Source: Limivivens sp034101475
GTDB lineage: Bacteria; Bacillota; Clostridia; Lachnospirales; Lachnospiraceae
NCBI GenBank assembly: GCA_034101475.1
Contig: JAXEJQ010000087.1
Location: 1 to 18,859 of the forward strand
Reading direction: 5' to 3'
DNA length: 18,859 nucleotides
Part shown: positions 1 to 7,990 of the stretch, piece after piece
Numbering within the stretch: the stretch's first letter is position 1
How the letters are laid out: each line of letters begins with the position of its first letter
Program-made: the position numbers and the translations under genes
The notes under the pieces: model-generated
Database searches by the model: none
Told to the model about the DNA's origin: nothing
The model's input: only the letters and a program-made list of their open reading frames with translations

Positions 1-3
1 TTG

Positions 4-131
4 TAATTTATGGTAAAAAGCACCATCTATTTCATTATCTGCTGCGTTGTCATCAGTCGACGATGCCACCGCATCGCCTCCTTCTTCCGCCTTGCAGGCT
101 AATGAAATATCCGGCACTCTTTACCATAATT
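4..131. repeat. Imperfect inverted-repeat (MITE-like or REP-like) element
   Basis: Two arms face each other across about 60 bp. TTATGGTAAA near position 8-17 pairs with TTTACCATAA at 120-129, and TATTTCATTA at 28-37 pairs with TAATGAAATA at 100-109, with about nine poorly matched bases between the two arm segments. The central part holds smaller palindromes: CATCAGTCGACGATG around 51-65 and GATGC-CACC-GCATC at 62-75. No convincing gene lies in 1-211. The element could be a small non-autonomous mobile element or an intergenic palindromic repeat. No target-site duplication can be judged because the window starts inside or right at its edge. Confidence 0.5.
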
Positions 132-172
132 ACCAGATGGTCAGCATATACAGCGAAAATGCTCCCAGAATC

Positions 173-201
173 GGGGCGTACTGCAGCATACAGTACGCCC
201 C
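173..201 (-). terminator. GC-rich hairpin, probable terminator of the gene ending at 212
   Basis: A perfect 11-bp stem (GGGGCGTACTG / CAGTACGCCCC) with a 7-nt loop (CAGCATA) starts 11 bp past the stop codon of the minus-strand gene. No clear U tract follows on the minus strand, so efficient intrinsic termination is uncertain. It could instead protect the 3' end of the transcript. Confidence 0.55.
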
Positions 202-211
202 GGCCATTTGT

Positions 212-1228
212 TTATGCAATTTTCACCTTCAGAATGGGATGCAGAATGTAAACCCCGTATGGTACCCCGTAATTTTTCGCAAAGCCCTTTGACTCCGCGA
301 ACAGCGGGTCATAAGCCAGTCCGTTGATCTCGGTCCAGCTGTGTCCGTTGACATTTGTACCGTCGGAATCCACGCACACATAGACATTTTGATAACCCAA
401 AGCCTTGGCCAGATAAGCAAAGGCGGCCGCATCCGAATGGCAGTTTCCCCGGCCTCTCACGAAGTGATCATTGGCGTAGACGGCTGTCCAGCCTTCAAAA
501 GCTCGGAAGGTCCGCAGAGTGGCATAGGGCTTCTTTACCACCCAGTCAAAGCATGCCCGCAGCTTCTGGGCATCGGTCATACTGCTGTTTGTGACCTGGG
601 AAACAATCCTGGCCGCGCAGATGTCCGCCAGGAGCTCTTCCGTGCTGATCTGATCAAGGGCCTTTCCACTGGAGTCATAGCCGATAGCAGTTCCGTTTTC
701 TTCCTTCAGGCTCCTGGTAATCTTCCCCTTGCTGTTTACATAATAAGTCGTATTTCCCTTTGTCTGAATTCCTGTCTGCAGATAGCCCTGACTGCTGAAG
801 AAATAATAGCTTTTTCCGATTTTCTGAACGCCTTTTCGCATGACTCCGTTGGTTCCGAAATAGGCCCGTCCCGCCTTGAAATCCCCCCATCCGGTCTTGC
901 GGACGCCGTTCCATTTCAGATAATAGGTTCGGCCATTCACGGTAACAAAGCGCTTTTTCAGGATACGACCCTTTCGATCCGTCCGATAGATATTTCCGTT
1001 TTTCCGGATCCAGGCGCTCTGGACTCTCCGGCCCTTCTGGTCAAAATAATAGGTAATGCCGTTGATTTTGACAAAGCCCTTCACCGGCTTCCCGTTTTTG
1101 TAATAGTAAACGCTGCCGGCAGTTTTCTTCCAGCCATCCTTTGTTCCTGCCGCGGAAACAGGCATGCTGCAGAGCAGGCATATCAGCATGGCCAGCAGGA
1201 TCAGTTTCTTTTTCTTTTTCATTTTCAT
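212..1228 (-). CDS. Secreted cell-wall-binding-repeat protein with transglutaminase-like domain
   Basis: A 338-residue protein. It starts with a lysine-rich n-region, a hydrophobic core and a signal peptidase site around VSA-AG (residues 24-28). Residues about 32-175 are a run of glucan/choline-binding-type repeats (YYYKNGKPVKGF, YYFDQKGR, YYLKWNG, YYFFSSQG, YYVNSKGK), the type used to attach to cell-wall polymers. Residues about 195-325 form a transglutaminase-like fold with a plausible Cys-His-Asp triad: C263 in GNCHSDAAAF, H296 in GHSWTEI and D307 in YDPLF. In this superfamily such domains act as cysteine proteases or cross-linking enzymes on wall or surface proteins; the substrate here is unknown. 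The start is supported by GGGAGGAAAGACG directly before the ATG. The gene stands alone and is divergent from the 1832 gene. Confidence 0.85.
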   Translation of the reverse strand: MKMKKKKKLILLAMLICLLCSMPVSAAGTKDGWKKTAGSVYYYKNGKPVKGFVKINGITYYFDQKGRRVQSAWIRKNGNIYRTDRKGRILKKRFVTVNGRTYYLKWNGVRKTGWGDFKAGRAYFGTNGVMRKGVQKIGKSYYFFSSQGYLQTGIQTKGNTTYYVNSKGKITRSLKEENGTAIGYDSSGKALDQISTEELLADICAARIVSQVTNSSMTDAQKLRACFDWVVKKPYATLRTFRAFEGWTAVYANDHFVRGRGNCHSDAAAFAYLAKALGYQNVYVCVDSDGTNVNGHSWTEINGLAYDPLFAESKGFAKNYGVPYGVYILHPILKVKIA

Positions 1229-1273
1229 CGTCTTTCCTCCCTCGGCTATTTTCTATATCAGGATGTTGAGGTT

Positions 1274-1326
1274 AAAAGATGCCATACGGATTGTTCCGTG
1301 CTTCGCACTCCCACAATCCTGGCATC
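1274..1326 (+). repeat. Dispersed hairpin repeat, copy A1
   Basis: Positions 1274-1320 match the reverse complement of 10654-10700 over 47 bp with about two mismatches. The unit folds as nested stems: GATGCCA (1278-1284) with TGGCATC (1320-1326), GGATTGT (1288-1294) with ACAATCC (1313-1319), and a tip GTGC-TTC-GCAC (1298-1308). It lies in the leader or promoter region of the minus-strand gene that starts at 1228. A palindromic intergenic repeat family is the best reading. Two copies in 18.9 kb suggest many in the genome. Confidence 0.75.
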
Positions 1327-1363
1327 ATCATATTATCTGCGCATGACAGATAAATGCGGATGC

Positions 1364-1402
1364 AACTGTTCAGAGCCAACCTCCAGAATGCTTTGAACAG
1401 TT
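1364..1402. other. Stem-loop in the 1229-1831 intergenic region
   Basis: AACTGTTCAGAGC (1364-1376) pairs with GCTTTGAACAGTT (1390-1402), a 13-bp stem with one imperfect pair and a 13-nt loop. The core ACTGTTCA recurs at about 1487-1494 and 1667-1674. No U tract follows on either strand, so this is not a clear terminator. The rest of the 603-bp gap holds repeat A1, a box-bounded cassette and a candidate promoter, and no convincing gene. Confidence 0.55.
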
Positions 1403-1465
1403 ACATGCTGATAATCATTATACAATACAAAATAAAATATTGAAACCTGAATTATTTGATGAGCC

Positions 1466-1592
1466 AATTGCGAATGTTTTCGTGCTACTGTTCACGGGGT
1501 AGTTGTACCGCGAGGTGTTCAGGTACATTCATGTACCTGAATCCCGAGTTTTGTGGCGCGAGATCGCAAGGCTCATTTGTCGGGCAACTCAT
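1466..1592 (+). repeat. Box-bounded structured intergenic cassette, copy 1
   Basis: Box B (AATTGCGAATGTTTTCG, 1466-1482) and box C at 1572-1592 (core CATTTGTCGGGCAACTC) recur exactly, in inverted orientation, at 10911-10927 and 10800-10820. The 89 bp between them resembles the 90 bp of the other copy in length but not in sequence. It contains a palindrome with 11-bp arms (TTCAGGTACAT and ATGTACCTGAA, 1518-1541) separated by two bases. A spaced pair of conserved boxes around a variable, self-complementary core suggests a structured RNA or palindromic element family rather than a gene. Confidence 0.6.
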
Positions 1593-1633
1593 CGGATGAT
1601 GGGGAGGATTGTCCCGAAATTCCCTCGAAATGA

Positions 1634-1662
1634 TTGCCATTGTCTGGATAATTTGATAAAAT
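1634..1662 (+). promoter_or_regulatory. Candidate sigma-A promoter for the 1832 surface protein gene
   Basis: TTGCCA (1634-1639), a 17-bp spacer, then TAAAAT (1657-1662). It points to the gene starting at 1832 and would give a leader of about 160 nt, which contains another ACTGTTCA motif. Only the spacing and hexamer match support it. Confidence 0.4.
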
Positions 1663-1831
1663 ATAACTGTTCAGAACAGGCCGAACTGCTTGCTGATGAG
1701 GCCGTAAGAACGTGAAGCATGTGTGAGCAAACCCCATCGGCGCAGCCGATATTCATGGGTTTGCGAATCGTATCTGTGAAGGTACTGGACAGATACGGTA
1801 AAAATAAACCAGCGAAAAAGGGAGGAAAGTT

Positions 1832-4800
1832 ATGTATTGTCATAATTGCGGCAAAAAACTTGATGACAACACAGAGAAATGTCCGGACTGCGGAACGATT
1901 CTGAAAAAGCCGGAGCCGGGTCCGTCATCCGGTCCGAAAAATCCGAAATCGGAGCCATCCGGCCCGAAATCAGAGCCATCCAGCCGGCGGCCGGCTTTTT
2001 TGTTTCTGGCAATTCTGATTGTGGCGGCCATTCTGGCGGTAATTGCAGTGAAAACCCTGTTTTTCGGGAGCAGGGTTCTGAATCCAACGGATTATGTTCA
2101 GCTTGTGGTGGAAGGCTTTGACGGGGAAGGTACAGCCAGTCTGACCTTTGATTATGACAGGCTTCTGGCGGATATCGGGGAGAAGAAGGATCTGACCCAG
2201 CGGGAAATCGAAGAGATCCGCGGGCTGATTCCGGATGCCCATAAGGATTTTTCGTTGTCCCGGAATTCCGGGCTGTCCAACGGAGACAAAATCACTGTGG
2301 AGAGCGGGTTTGAAAAAAATGTTCTGAAAAAATACCGGGTGGTATTTGAAAATGGATCCATTCAGTACATGGTGGAAGGACTGACGGAGATTCTGAACAT
2401 CCGGGTTAATGATTATCTGACACTGAGCTTTTATGGATTTGAAGGGCATGGATATGGAAGTATTTCCACGAACTGGGACAGCCTTTATTCAGATATCCGG
2501 GAGCGGATTCTGGAAGTGGATTCTTCGGATGATGCCCAGAATTATGTTTCTACAGAGCTTTATTCCAGACTTTACAGCATTTATGCGGAGCCCGGTTACT
2601 TTGAAGAGCTCAGTACCGGAGATGAAGTAAAGGCAGTGGTGAATGCGGATATTCCGGAGCTGGAAGACTACGGTATCCGCCTGGAGGCCGAGGACATCAC
2701 GGGTGCGGCAGATGGACTGGCGAAGACGGAGACACTGGCGCTGGAGAATTATGTCATCTGCAGCGTGGAAGGCTATGACGGTGCGGGAAGCGCCTATACT
2801 TCGCTGGATACGGAAAAGCTCCTGAAGGACCTGGAAGAGCTTTTTGAGAAGGATGAGCGGGAAAGCTATGGCCCAAGAAAAACCTCTGATGCGGATTCCG
2901 AAACCGCTGAGGAAGCCGGGGAACCAGAAACTGCAGATCCGGAAGCCGGAATGGAAGGTTCCGTTGCGGAGGATGCCGCAGATGAGGTTTATTACAGCTG
3001 GAGAAGCGATTTTGCTACAGAGCTGAGTCAGTACGAGGAGCTGTCCAACGGGGATGTGGTGACGTTGTCCTGTTCTTCGGAGACAGATCCGGTGTATCTG
3101 AGAAGCGTGGGCATTTATCTGGAAGGCTTCACCAGGGATGTTCCCGTGGAGGGTCTGACGGAGCCCCAGGATCTGGATCTGACAGAGGCTGTTTCGGTAT
3201 CCTTTGAAGGGAACTGTCCCGATGTTTATATCGATTTTGAAATTGACTACGAGAAGCCCTATTATTGGGATACGTCGCTGAATGAGCTGCGGGATCAGTC
3301 GGTTAAGGCCTATAACGGCGACCAGTTCAGCTGGAATATTGAATACGATGAACAGGCTCTGCTGGAAATGGGCTACCGTGTGACGAACAATCAGCTGGAA
3401 TGTCAGATTTCCGGACTGAATACTTATGATTTTGCCTTTGATTCTCTGGAGAGCGAAGGGCTGCAGCCGATTCTTGAGAAAGCCGGGGTCCTGGCCGCAG
3501 AGGTGATTGCGAAAAGACAGGAAGACATTCTGAAAAGCGCGAATGACGGAAAAGGCTGGATTCAGTGGGATCGCAGCGGCATTTCCCTGGAATATGCAAA
3601 AAAGGCATACGTTGAGGAAGACTATTATTACTATAATGAACTGTTCCTGCTCTATCACGGAGTGCTGCCGGTTACCGGATGGAACCGGACTTCCGCAGAC
3701 AAGGATGTTTATGTCCTGATCTGCTGTTATGACGTACAGGAGAGCCCGGACGGAAGTCTGGTGTATGAGGATCGGGATTACTGGCTGTATATGAATGAAA
3801 GCGAAGCAGCAGAACAGATGGCAGCTGAAGAAGAATATCTGGGAGACACAGAGATCCGGTATACGGAGCTTTCCGGCGAGACACCGGTGACGCTTCCGGA
3901 AGCGGAGGAAACAGACAGCACAGGAGAAGAGGCGGAGAAGTCAGCAGACAGCGCAGACGCAGCGGCTCTGACGGCAGCCCCCGTACTGTCCGGCGAAGCA
4001 GCCTCCGGGGCAGCAGCTGTGATTTCCTATGAAGGTCATACCTACGCACGGTTTGAGGAGACGATGACCTGGAAAGAAGCACAGGAATTCTGTGAGAAGG
4101 CAGGGGGACATCTTGCTACGGTGACCTCCTACCGGGAATCCGCCGTGATCCGTCAGCTTCTGGAGAATGGCGCCTGGGGCGAGTACTGGCTCGGCGCCAC
4201 AGATGAGGCCTGGGAAGGAAAATGGAACTGGGTGACCGGGGAGGACTTTGCGTGGACAGACTGGAGAAGCGGTCAGCCGGACAATAACAGCGGAAATGAC
4301 GAGGGCGAAGAAAATTATCTGACTGTGGGCAGCTACTTCGATTATCAATGGAATGATCGAAATCTGAGCGGAGAGGACTGCGGCTTTATCCTGGAACTCG
4401 ACCCGGAAAGGGAACCGGATGGCATGGACCTGATCGATCTGATTCCGGTGGATGAATCCAATACCGATATTCAGGGAGTTTTCCAGGATCCCTATGGCAA
4501 CCGGCATTTTGGCAGCCTGTTTTTGGATGCTTCGGAAAATGCCTGGATCACCTACAGCCTGGGCGGTCAGTGGGCACAGCTTTCCGGAAATGTGAGCACC
4601 TGGACAGAAGCCGGAAGCGGCGCGTCCTTTGACTTCGTGATCTGGGGCGATGAAAAACCGCTGCTCACCTGTTATGATTATACGAAGACGGAGGAACCGA
4701 TGTCTTTCAGCCTGGATCTGCGGGGTGTGCAGACACTGACCATTCAGACCTGCAACCGGGGTGAGTGGAGCAATGGTTTCCTGTTCCTGAATGAGACGAA

Positions 4801-6520
4801 AATAGTTCCGGATCCGGATGCTCAGGTACTGTCGGAGCGGAAAAATACTCTGCAGGAGCTGGCTACTGTGGATGCGAACAACTATGAGTATTGCACCGGA
4901 CTGTGGACAGATGGATATGGAAAGCTTCATAACGGCGTGGCGAAGTTCTGTATGGGACAGGAGGCGTCCGTACTCTGGAACCTGAACGGTGTTTATACGG
5001 AGTTTACCGGAACCTTTCTGGTGTCTTCGGGATCCTGCAGTGAAGCATCCTCCGTTTCCATTCAGGTTCTCGCGGATGACGAGGTGGTATATGAGACAGA
5101 GGGCTTTACCAAATATCAGGGCAGCCTGGCCTTCCAGGCGGATCTGACCGGCAAAAAGAAGCTGGAGATCCGCACTGCCAGAAAAGAGGAAGGCAATGAT
5201 CTTTACGTCTATCTGACGGATGCGGTTCTGGTGCGCCCGGCAGAGGAGGAAAGCCTGGAGGATGACAAAGCTCTGGAACCCATCGTTTTTCCGGAGATGA
5301 AGGGTCCGGCGGTGAAGCAGGCGGCAGAAATGGTGACCTACGGAAATTATCAGTACTATCGGTTTGATCAGGAAATGACCTGGCAGCAGGCGAACGCTTT
5401 CTGTAAGGCAGCAGGCGGTACTCTGGCATGTATCACGGATCCGCAGAAGCAGGCGGCTGTCCAGTATCTGGTTTCCAGCGGTTCTTATCAGGAATACTGG
5501 CTGGGCGGTTCCCGGACCGGGGAGCTCTGGAGCTGGGTGGACGGCTCTGAATTCGAGACCTATACCAACTGGTCCTCCGGTCAGCCGGATAATTACAATG
5601 AGACGGAAAACCTGCTCTCGATGTATCGGGACGGTACCTGGAATGACCGGGATCCGGAGACGAAAACCGGCTTTGTGATGGAGGTGGAAGCCCTGTCCGG
5701 CCAGCAGGCGGTGGGTGATGCTTTCCTTTCTTCTCTGGAATGGGCAGAATCCTCGAATACCGATGTGGTTCATTTCCTGGATCGGCAGGAAAATCTGCAC
5801 CTGAACAGCGTGTGCCTGGATGCTTCCAATGATGCATGGTTTAGCTGCCCGCTTGACGGAAATTACGCTTCCATGGAAGGAAGTGTTTCCATCACAAGAA
5901 AAGCGGCAGACGGCGTGAAGCTTCAGCTTGCGATGTTCGGAGACGGAAAGCTTCTGTATGAGCTGAGAGATTACACGAAGGACAGAGATTCTGCAGAATT
6001 CTCCATTGATCTCACCGGCGTAAAGGTTCTGACCATTGCCAGCCGAAATGACGGTAAAAGTGACTATGGTCAGCTGTTCCTGAATGATGCGAAACTTTTC
6101 CTGGCAGAGGAAAAGGCGGAGGATCTGCTGCTGAGGCTGGCAGATCTGGTGTCGGTGGATTCTATGGAAACGACAACTGACCGGGAACTGTTCCGGGATG
6201 CTTACGGGGAGCTTCGGGAGGGCTATCTGGCCTTTAAGACCGGTTCAGAAGCTTATGCCATGTACAACCTGAACGGAAGGATCAGCACTTTTTGCGGAAC
6301 CTTTACCACATCGGCCAATGCCAGCCGGGATGCCCGGATGAATATCCGTATTTACGCCGACGGCGAGCTGGTATTTGAAACGGAAGGATATCGGAAGGAA
6401 GACGGGCCGCTGGCCTTTGAAGTGGATCTGACCGGAAAGCAGACGCTGGAAATCCGGACAGAAGAAACTACAGGTGCCGAGAACACGTGGCTGTGTCTGG
6501 AGGAAGATCAGCTGAGATAG
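1832..6520 (+). CDS. Membrane-anchored zinc-ribbon adhesin with two C-type lectin and four NPCBM-like domains
   Basis: A 1562-residue protein. Residues 1-22 are a zinc ribbon (CHNC and CPDC pairs). A Pro/Ser/Lys linker repeating GPK-SEPS follows, then one TM helix at about 54-78 preceded by RR, predicting a cytosolic N-terminus and an outside C-terminus. Four related beta repeats begin near residues 88, 194, 306 and 453 (pattern DYVxLxxEGFDGEG). An acidic linker precedes the C-terminal half, a duplicated block: CTLD1 (733-857), two NPCBM-like domains (about 873-992 and 1009-1134), CTLD2 (1170-1286), two more NPCBM-like domains (about 1302-1424 and 1440-1562). Both CTLDs carry QPD (815-817, 1251-1253) and WND (840-842, 1270-1272), residues that bind calcium and sugar in the C-type lectin family. 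CTLD1 has the cysteine pair C754/C850; CTLD2 has C1191 but Thr1279 at the partner position. No catalytic domain is visible. GGGAGG precedes the ATG. Inferred role: glycan binding at the cell surface. Confidence 0.85.
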   Translation: MYCHNCGKKLDDNTEKCPDCGTILKKPEPGPSSGPKNPKSEPSGPKSEPSSRRPAFLFLAILIVAAILAVIAVKTLFFGSRVLNPTDYVQLVVEGFDGEGTASLTFDYDRLLADIGEKKDLTQREIEEIRGLIPDAHKDFSLSRNSGLSNGDKITVESGFEKNVLKKYRVVFENGSIQYMVEGLTEILNIRVNDYLTLSFYGFEGHGYGSISTNWDSLYSDIRERILEVDSSDDAQNYVSTELYSRLYSIYAEPGYFEELSTGDEVKAVVNADIPELEDYGIRLEAEDITGAADGLAKTETLALENYVICSVEGYDGAGSAYTSLDTEKLLKDLEELFEKDERESYGPRKTSDADSETAEEAGEPETADPEAGMEGSVAEDAADEVYYSWRSDFATELSQYEELSNGDVVTLSCSSETDPVYLRSVGIYLEGFTRDVPVEGLTEPQDLDLTEAVSVSFEGNCPDVYIDFEIDYEKPYYWDTSLNELRDQSVKAYNGDQFSWNIEYDEQALLEMGYRVTNNQLECQISGLNTYDFAFDSLESEGLQPILEKAGVLAAEVIAKRQEDILKSANDGKGWIQWDRSGISLEYAKKAYVEEDYYYYNELFLLYHGVLPVTGWNRTSADKDVYVLICCYDVQESPDGSLVYEDRDYWLYMNESEAAEQMAAEEEYLGDTEIRYTELSGETPVTLPEAEETDSTGEEAEKSADSADAAALTAAPVLSGEAASGAAAVISYEGHTYARFEETMTWKEAQEFCEKAGGHLATVTSYRESAVIRQLLENGAWGEYWLGATDEAWEGKWNWVTGEDFAWTDWRSGQPDNNSGNDEGEENYLTVGSYFDYQWNDRNLSGEDCGFILELDPEREPDGMDLIDLIPVDESNTDIQGVFQDPYGNRHFGSLFLDASENAWITYSLGGQWAQLSGNVSTWTEAGSGASFDFVIWGDEKPLLTCYDYTKTEEPMSFSLDLRGVQTLTIQTCNRGEWSNGFLFLNETKIVPDPDAQVLSERKNTLQELATVDANNYEYCTGLWTDGYGKLHNGVAKFCMGQEASVLWNLNGVYTEFTGTFLVSSGSCSEASSVSIQVLADDEVVYETEGFTKYQGSLAFQADLTGKKKLEIRTARKEEGNDLYVYLTDAVLVRPAEEESLEDDKALEPIVFPEMKGPAVKQAAEMVTYGNYQYYRFDQEMTWQQANAFCKAAGGTLACITDPQKQAAVQYLVSSGSYQEYWLGGSRTGELWSWVDGSEFETYTNWSSGQPDNYNETENLLSMYRDGTWNDRDPETKTGFVMEVEALSGQQAVGDAFLSSLEWAESSNTDVVHFLDRQENLHLNSVCLDASNDAWFSCPLDGNYASMEGSVSITRKAADGVKLQLAMFGDGKLLYELRDYTKDRDSAEFSIDLTGVKVLTIASRNDGKSDYGQLFLNDAKLFLAEEKAEDLLLRLADLVSVDSMETTTDRELFRDAYGELREGYLAFKTGSEAYAMYNLNGRISTFCGTFTTSANASRDARMNIRIYADGELVFETEGYRKEDGPLAFEVDLTGKQTLEIRTEETTGAENTWLCLEEDQLR

Positions 6521-6536
6521 AACAGCTGAGATAGAA
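6509..6536 (+). repeat. 14-bp tandem duplication across a stop codon
   Basis: CAGCTGAGATAGAA occurs twice in direct succession and a third partial unit (CAGC) follows. The stop codon of the adhesin gene (TAG, 6518-6520) lies in the first unit. The duplication does not change the protein because translation ends in the first copy. Confidence 0.8.
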
Positions 6537-6575
6537 CAGCGGAAAAAGAGACAAGAGCAGCAAAAGAGATAAGAG

Positions 6576-6613
6576 AAGCCGCCCCATGGAGAAATCTTTG
6601 GGGCGGCTTTTTT
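6576..6613 (+). terminator. Strong intrinsic terminator between convergent genes
   Basis: AAGCCGCCCC (6576-6585) pairs with GGGGCGGCTT (6600-6609) around a 14-nt loop, followed by T6. It ends the adhesin transcript. The minus-strand rubredoxin gene stops four bases away at 6617, so the same hairpin probably serves it too, with a weaker U-rich tail in that direction. Confidence 0.9.
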
Positions 6614-6616
6614 AGC

Positions 6617-7234
6617 TTATCCGGTCACTTTTTCAAAATCGGAAGCCGGATGTTTGCAGAGGGGACAGATGAAATCCGCGGGAAGCTCTTCGCCTTCATA
6701 TACATATCCGCATACAGTACAGCGCCAGATGGTTTTCCCTTTGGAAGCCGGCGCTTCGGGCCTGGGCTTGATGGAGGACTGGTAGTAGGCATAGGAAGCG
6801 GAAGGTGCTTGGGACAGCACGTCCATATCCTCTACGGAAGCCAGGAACAGCGTGTGGCTGCCCAGGTCGATGGTCTGCTCGACAGCGGCGCTGATATAGG
6901 CATTGGTTCCCTCCGTGATGTAGTAAAGTCCGTTCTCACTGCGCCTGCAGGCCGGATACCCGGCAAATTTATCCGTTGTTCTTCCGGACTGAAAACCGAA
7001 ATGCCGGAAAATCTCAAAATCTGCCTGCTCACTCAGAATGGAGAGATTGAACCTGCCGCTTTCCTTCACCAGGTCATGGGTGTAATTGTCCTTGTTCACG
7101 GCAATGCTGATGCGGTTCGGGGTCGAAGTGACCTGGCCCGCTGTGTTAATGATACAGCCGTTGTCCTTTTCTCCGGAACGGGCGGTCAGTACAAACAGCC
7201 CGTAGGTCAGGTTATACATTGCTTTTTTATTCAT
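6617..7234 (-). CDS. hrb: Flavin reductase-rubredoxin fusion (high-molecular-weight rubredoxin)
   Basis: A 205-residue protein from the ATG at 7234. Residues about 1-155 are an FMN-binding flavin reductase domain (MYNLTYGLFVLTA, TSTPNRISIAVNKDNYTHDL). Residues about 168-203 are rubredoxin with four iron ligands, C172 and C175 (CTVCGYVYEG) and C190 and C193 (CPLCKH). This is the layout of high-molecular-weight rubredoxin of acetogens such as Moorella, which passes electrons from NAD(P)H to flavodiiron proteins for O2 or NO reduction. The last rubredoxin knuckle reads CPLCK rather than the usual CPxCG. An upstream TTG at 7243 extends the frame by three codons but lies only 2 nt from the GGGAGG, so the ATG, 11 nt away, is preferred. 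It follows the SDR gene by 18 bp and is surely cotranscribed. No flavodiiron partner is in the window. Confidence 0.85.
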   Translation of the reverse strand: MNKKAMYNLTYGLFVLTARSGEKDNGCIINTAGQVTSTPNRISIAVNKDNYTHDLVKESGRFNLSILSEQADFEIFRHFGFQSGRTTDKFAGYPACRRSENGLYYITEGTNAYISAAVEQTIDLGSHTLFLASVEDMDVLSQAPSASYAYYQSSIKPRPEAPASKGKTIWRCTVCGYVYEGEELPADFICPLCKHPASDFEKVTG

Positions 7235-7252
7235 GTGTTCCAATACCTCCCA

Positions 7253-7990
7253 TCAGGTCATGGCTGCGCCGTCAACACGCAGGGTAATTCCGGTTACATA
7301 GCTGGCCAGATCGCTGGCAAGATAGAGATAGGCGTTGGCAATATCAAGGGGCTCTCCTACACGGCCAAGGGGAATACCGGCAGAAATCCGGTCTACCAGC
7401 TCCTGAGGCAGGGCGGCAACCATATCTGTTCTGGTAACGCCCGGTGCCACCGCGTTGACACGGATCTGATCCTTTGCCAGCTCACGGGCCAGAGATTTGG
7501 TAAGGCCGTTTACGGCGAATTTTGTCGCCGGATAACCGCATCCGGAGGGCTGGCCGTATTCGCCTACCATGGAACTGGTATTGATGATCACTCCGCCGCC
7601 CTGATCCCGCATGATTCTGGCGGCTGCCTGGGAGCAGATAAAAACGGCCTTTAAGTTAATGTCAACGATTTTGGAGAATTCTTCAACCGTGTAGTCGTAC
7701 AGGCTGGTTCTGGAAGAGATTCCCGCATTGTTGGCAAGAATATCTACGCTGCCGAATTTTTCCTTCACGGACGCGAAGGCAGCGGCGACTGATTCCGGGG
7801 AGCAGAGATCCGGCCAGATGCCCATCACCCGATCCTGGTATTCAGGCAGCCTGGCAATGGCTTTATCCACAGATTCTTGACGGGAACCGGCAATGGCCAC
7901 ATTGGCCCCGTTCTCAAGATATTTCTTCACAATGGCAAAGCCAATTCCTCTGGTTCCTCCTGTTACGATCGCTGTTTTTCCCTTTAACAT
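7253..7990 (-). CDS. SDR family oxidoreductase, FabG/BaiA-like
   Basis: A 245-residue classical short-chain dehydrogenase. It has the dinucleotide motif TGGTRGIG (10-17), ANNAG (86-90), and the catalytic set S140, Y153 and K157 (YPATK), with the usual 13-residue Ser-Tyr spacing. The Ser-Arg after the second beta strand (AGSRQES, about 35-40) favours NADP(H), by family rule. Signature segments (GGTRGIGFA, PDL, GVIINTSS, GYPATK, VAPGVTRTDM, ANAYLYLASDLAS) recall bile-acid hydroxysteroid dehydrogenases of the BaiA type as well as general FabG-like enzymes; the substrate is not fixed by sequence. The ATG at 7990 is chosen because AGGAGG (8000-8005) sits 9 nt upstream and the fold starts right after it. 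A longer frame to 8026 has no RBS. It is first gene of an operon with the rubredoxin fusion. Confidence 0.85.
   Translation of the reverse strand: MLKGKTAIVTGGTRGIGFAIVKKYLENGANVAIAGSRQESVDKAIARLPEYQDRVMGIWPDLCSPESVAAAFASVKEKFGSVDILANNAGISSRTSLYDYTVEEFSKIVDINLKAVFICSQAAARIMRDQGGGVIINTSSMVGEYGQPSGCGYPATKFAVNGLTKSLARELAKDQIRVNAVAPGVTRTDMVAALPQELVDRISAGIPLGRVGEPLDIANAYLYLASDLASYVTGITLRVDGAAMT

Noticed and set aside
341..1396. Plus-strand frame of 351 codons over the transglutaminase-like gene
   Set aside because: The opposite strand encodes a signal peptide, wall repeats and a catalytic triad with a good RBS; the plus-strand frame shows none of these.
1518..1541. Palindrome with 11-bp arms as a terminator
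   Set aside because: A two-base loop and no following U tract on either strand; better explained as part of the repeat cassette.
1503..1715. Small frame sharing RLICRATH with a minus-strand frame at 10752-10934, possible conserved small protein
   Set aside because: The shared peptide comes only from nucleotide box C. At box B the two frames are out of phase (89 versus 90 bp cores), so the conserved unit is DNA or RNA, not a protein.
3941..5800. Minus-strand open frame of 619 codons antisense to the adhesin
   Set aside because: It is a shadow of the CTLD/NPCBM region, without RBS or known motifs. The plus-strand protein has clear domains throughout.
7235..7243. TTG start for the flavin reductase-rubredoxin
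   Set aside because: It lies only 2 nt from GGGAGG. The ATG at 7234 has more plausible spacing.
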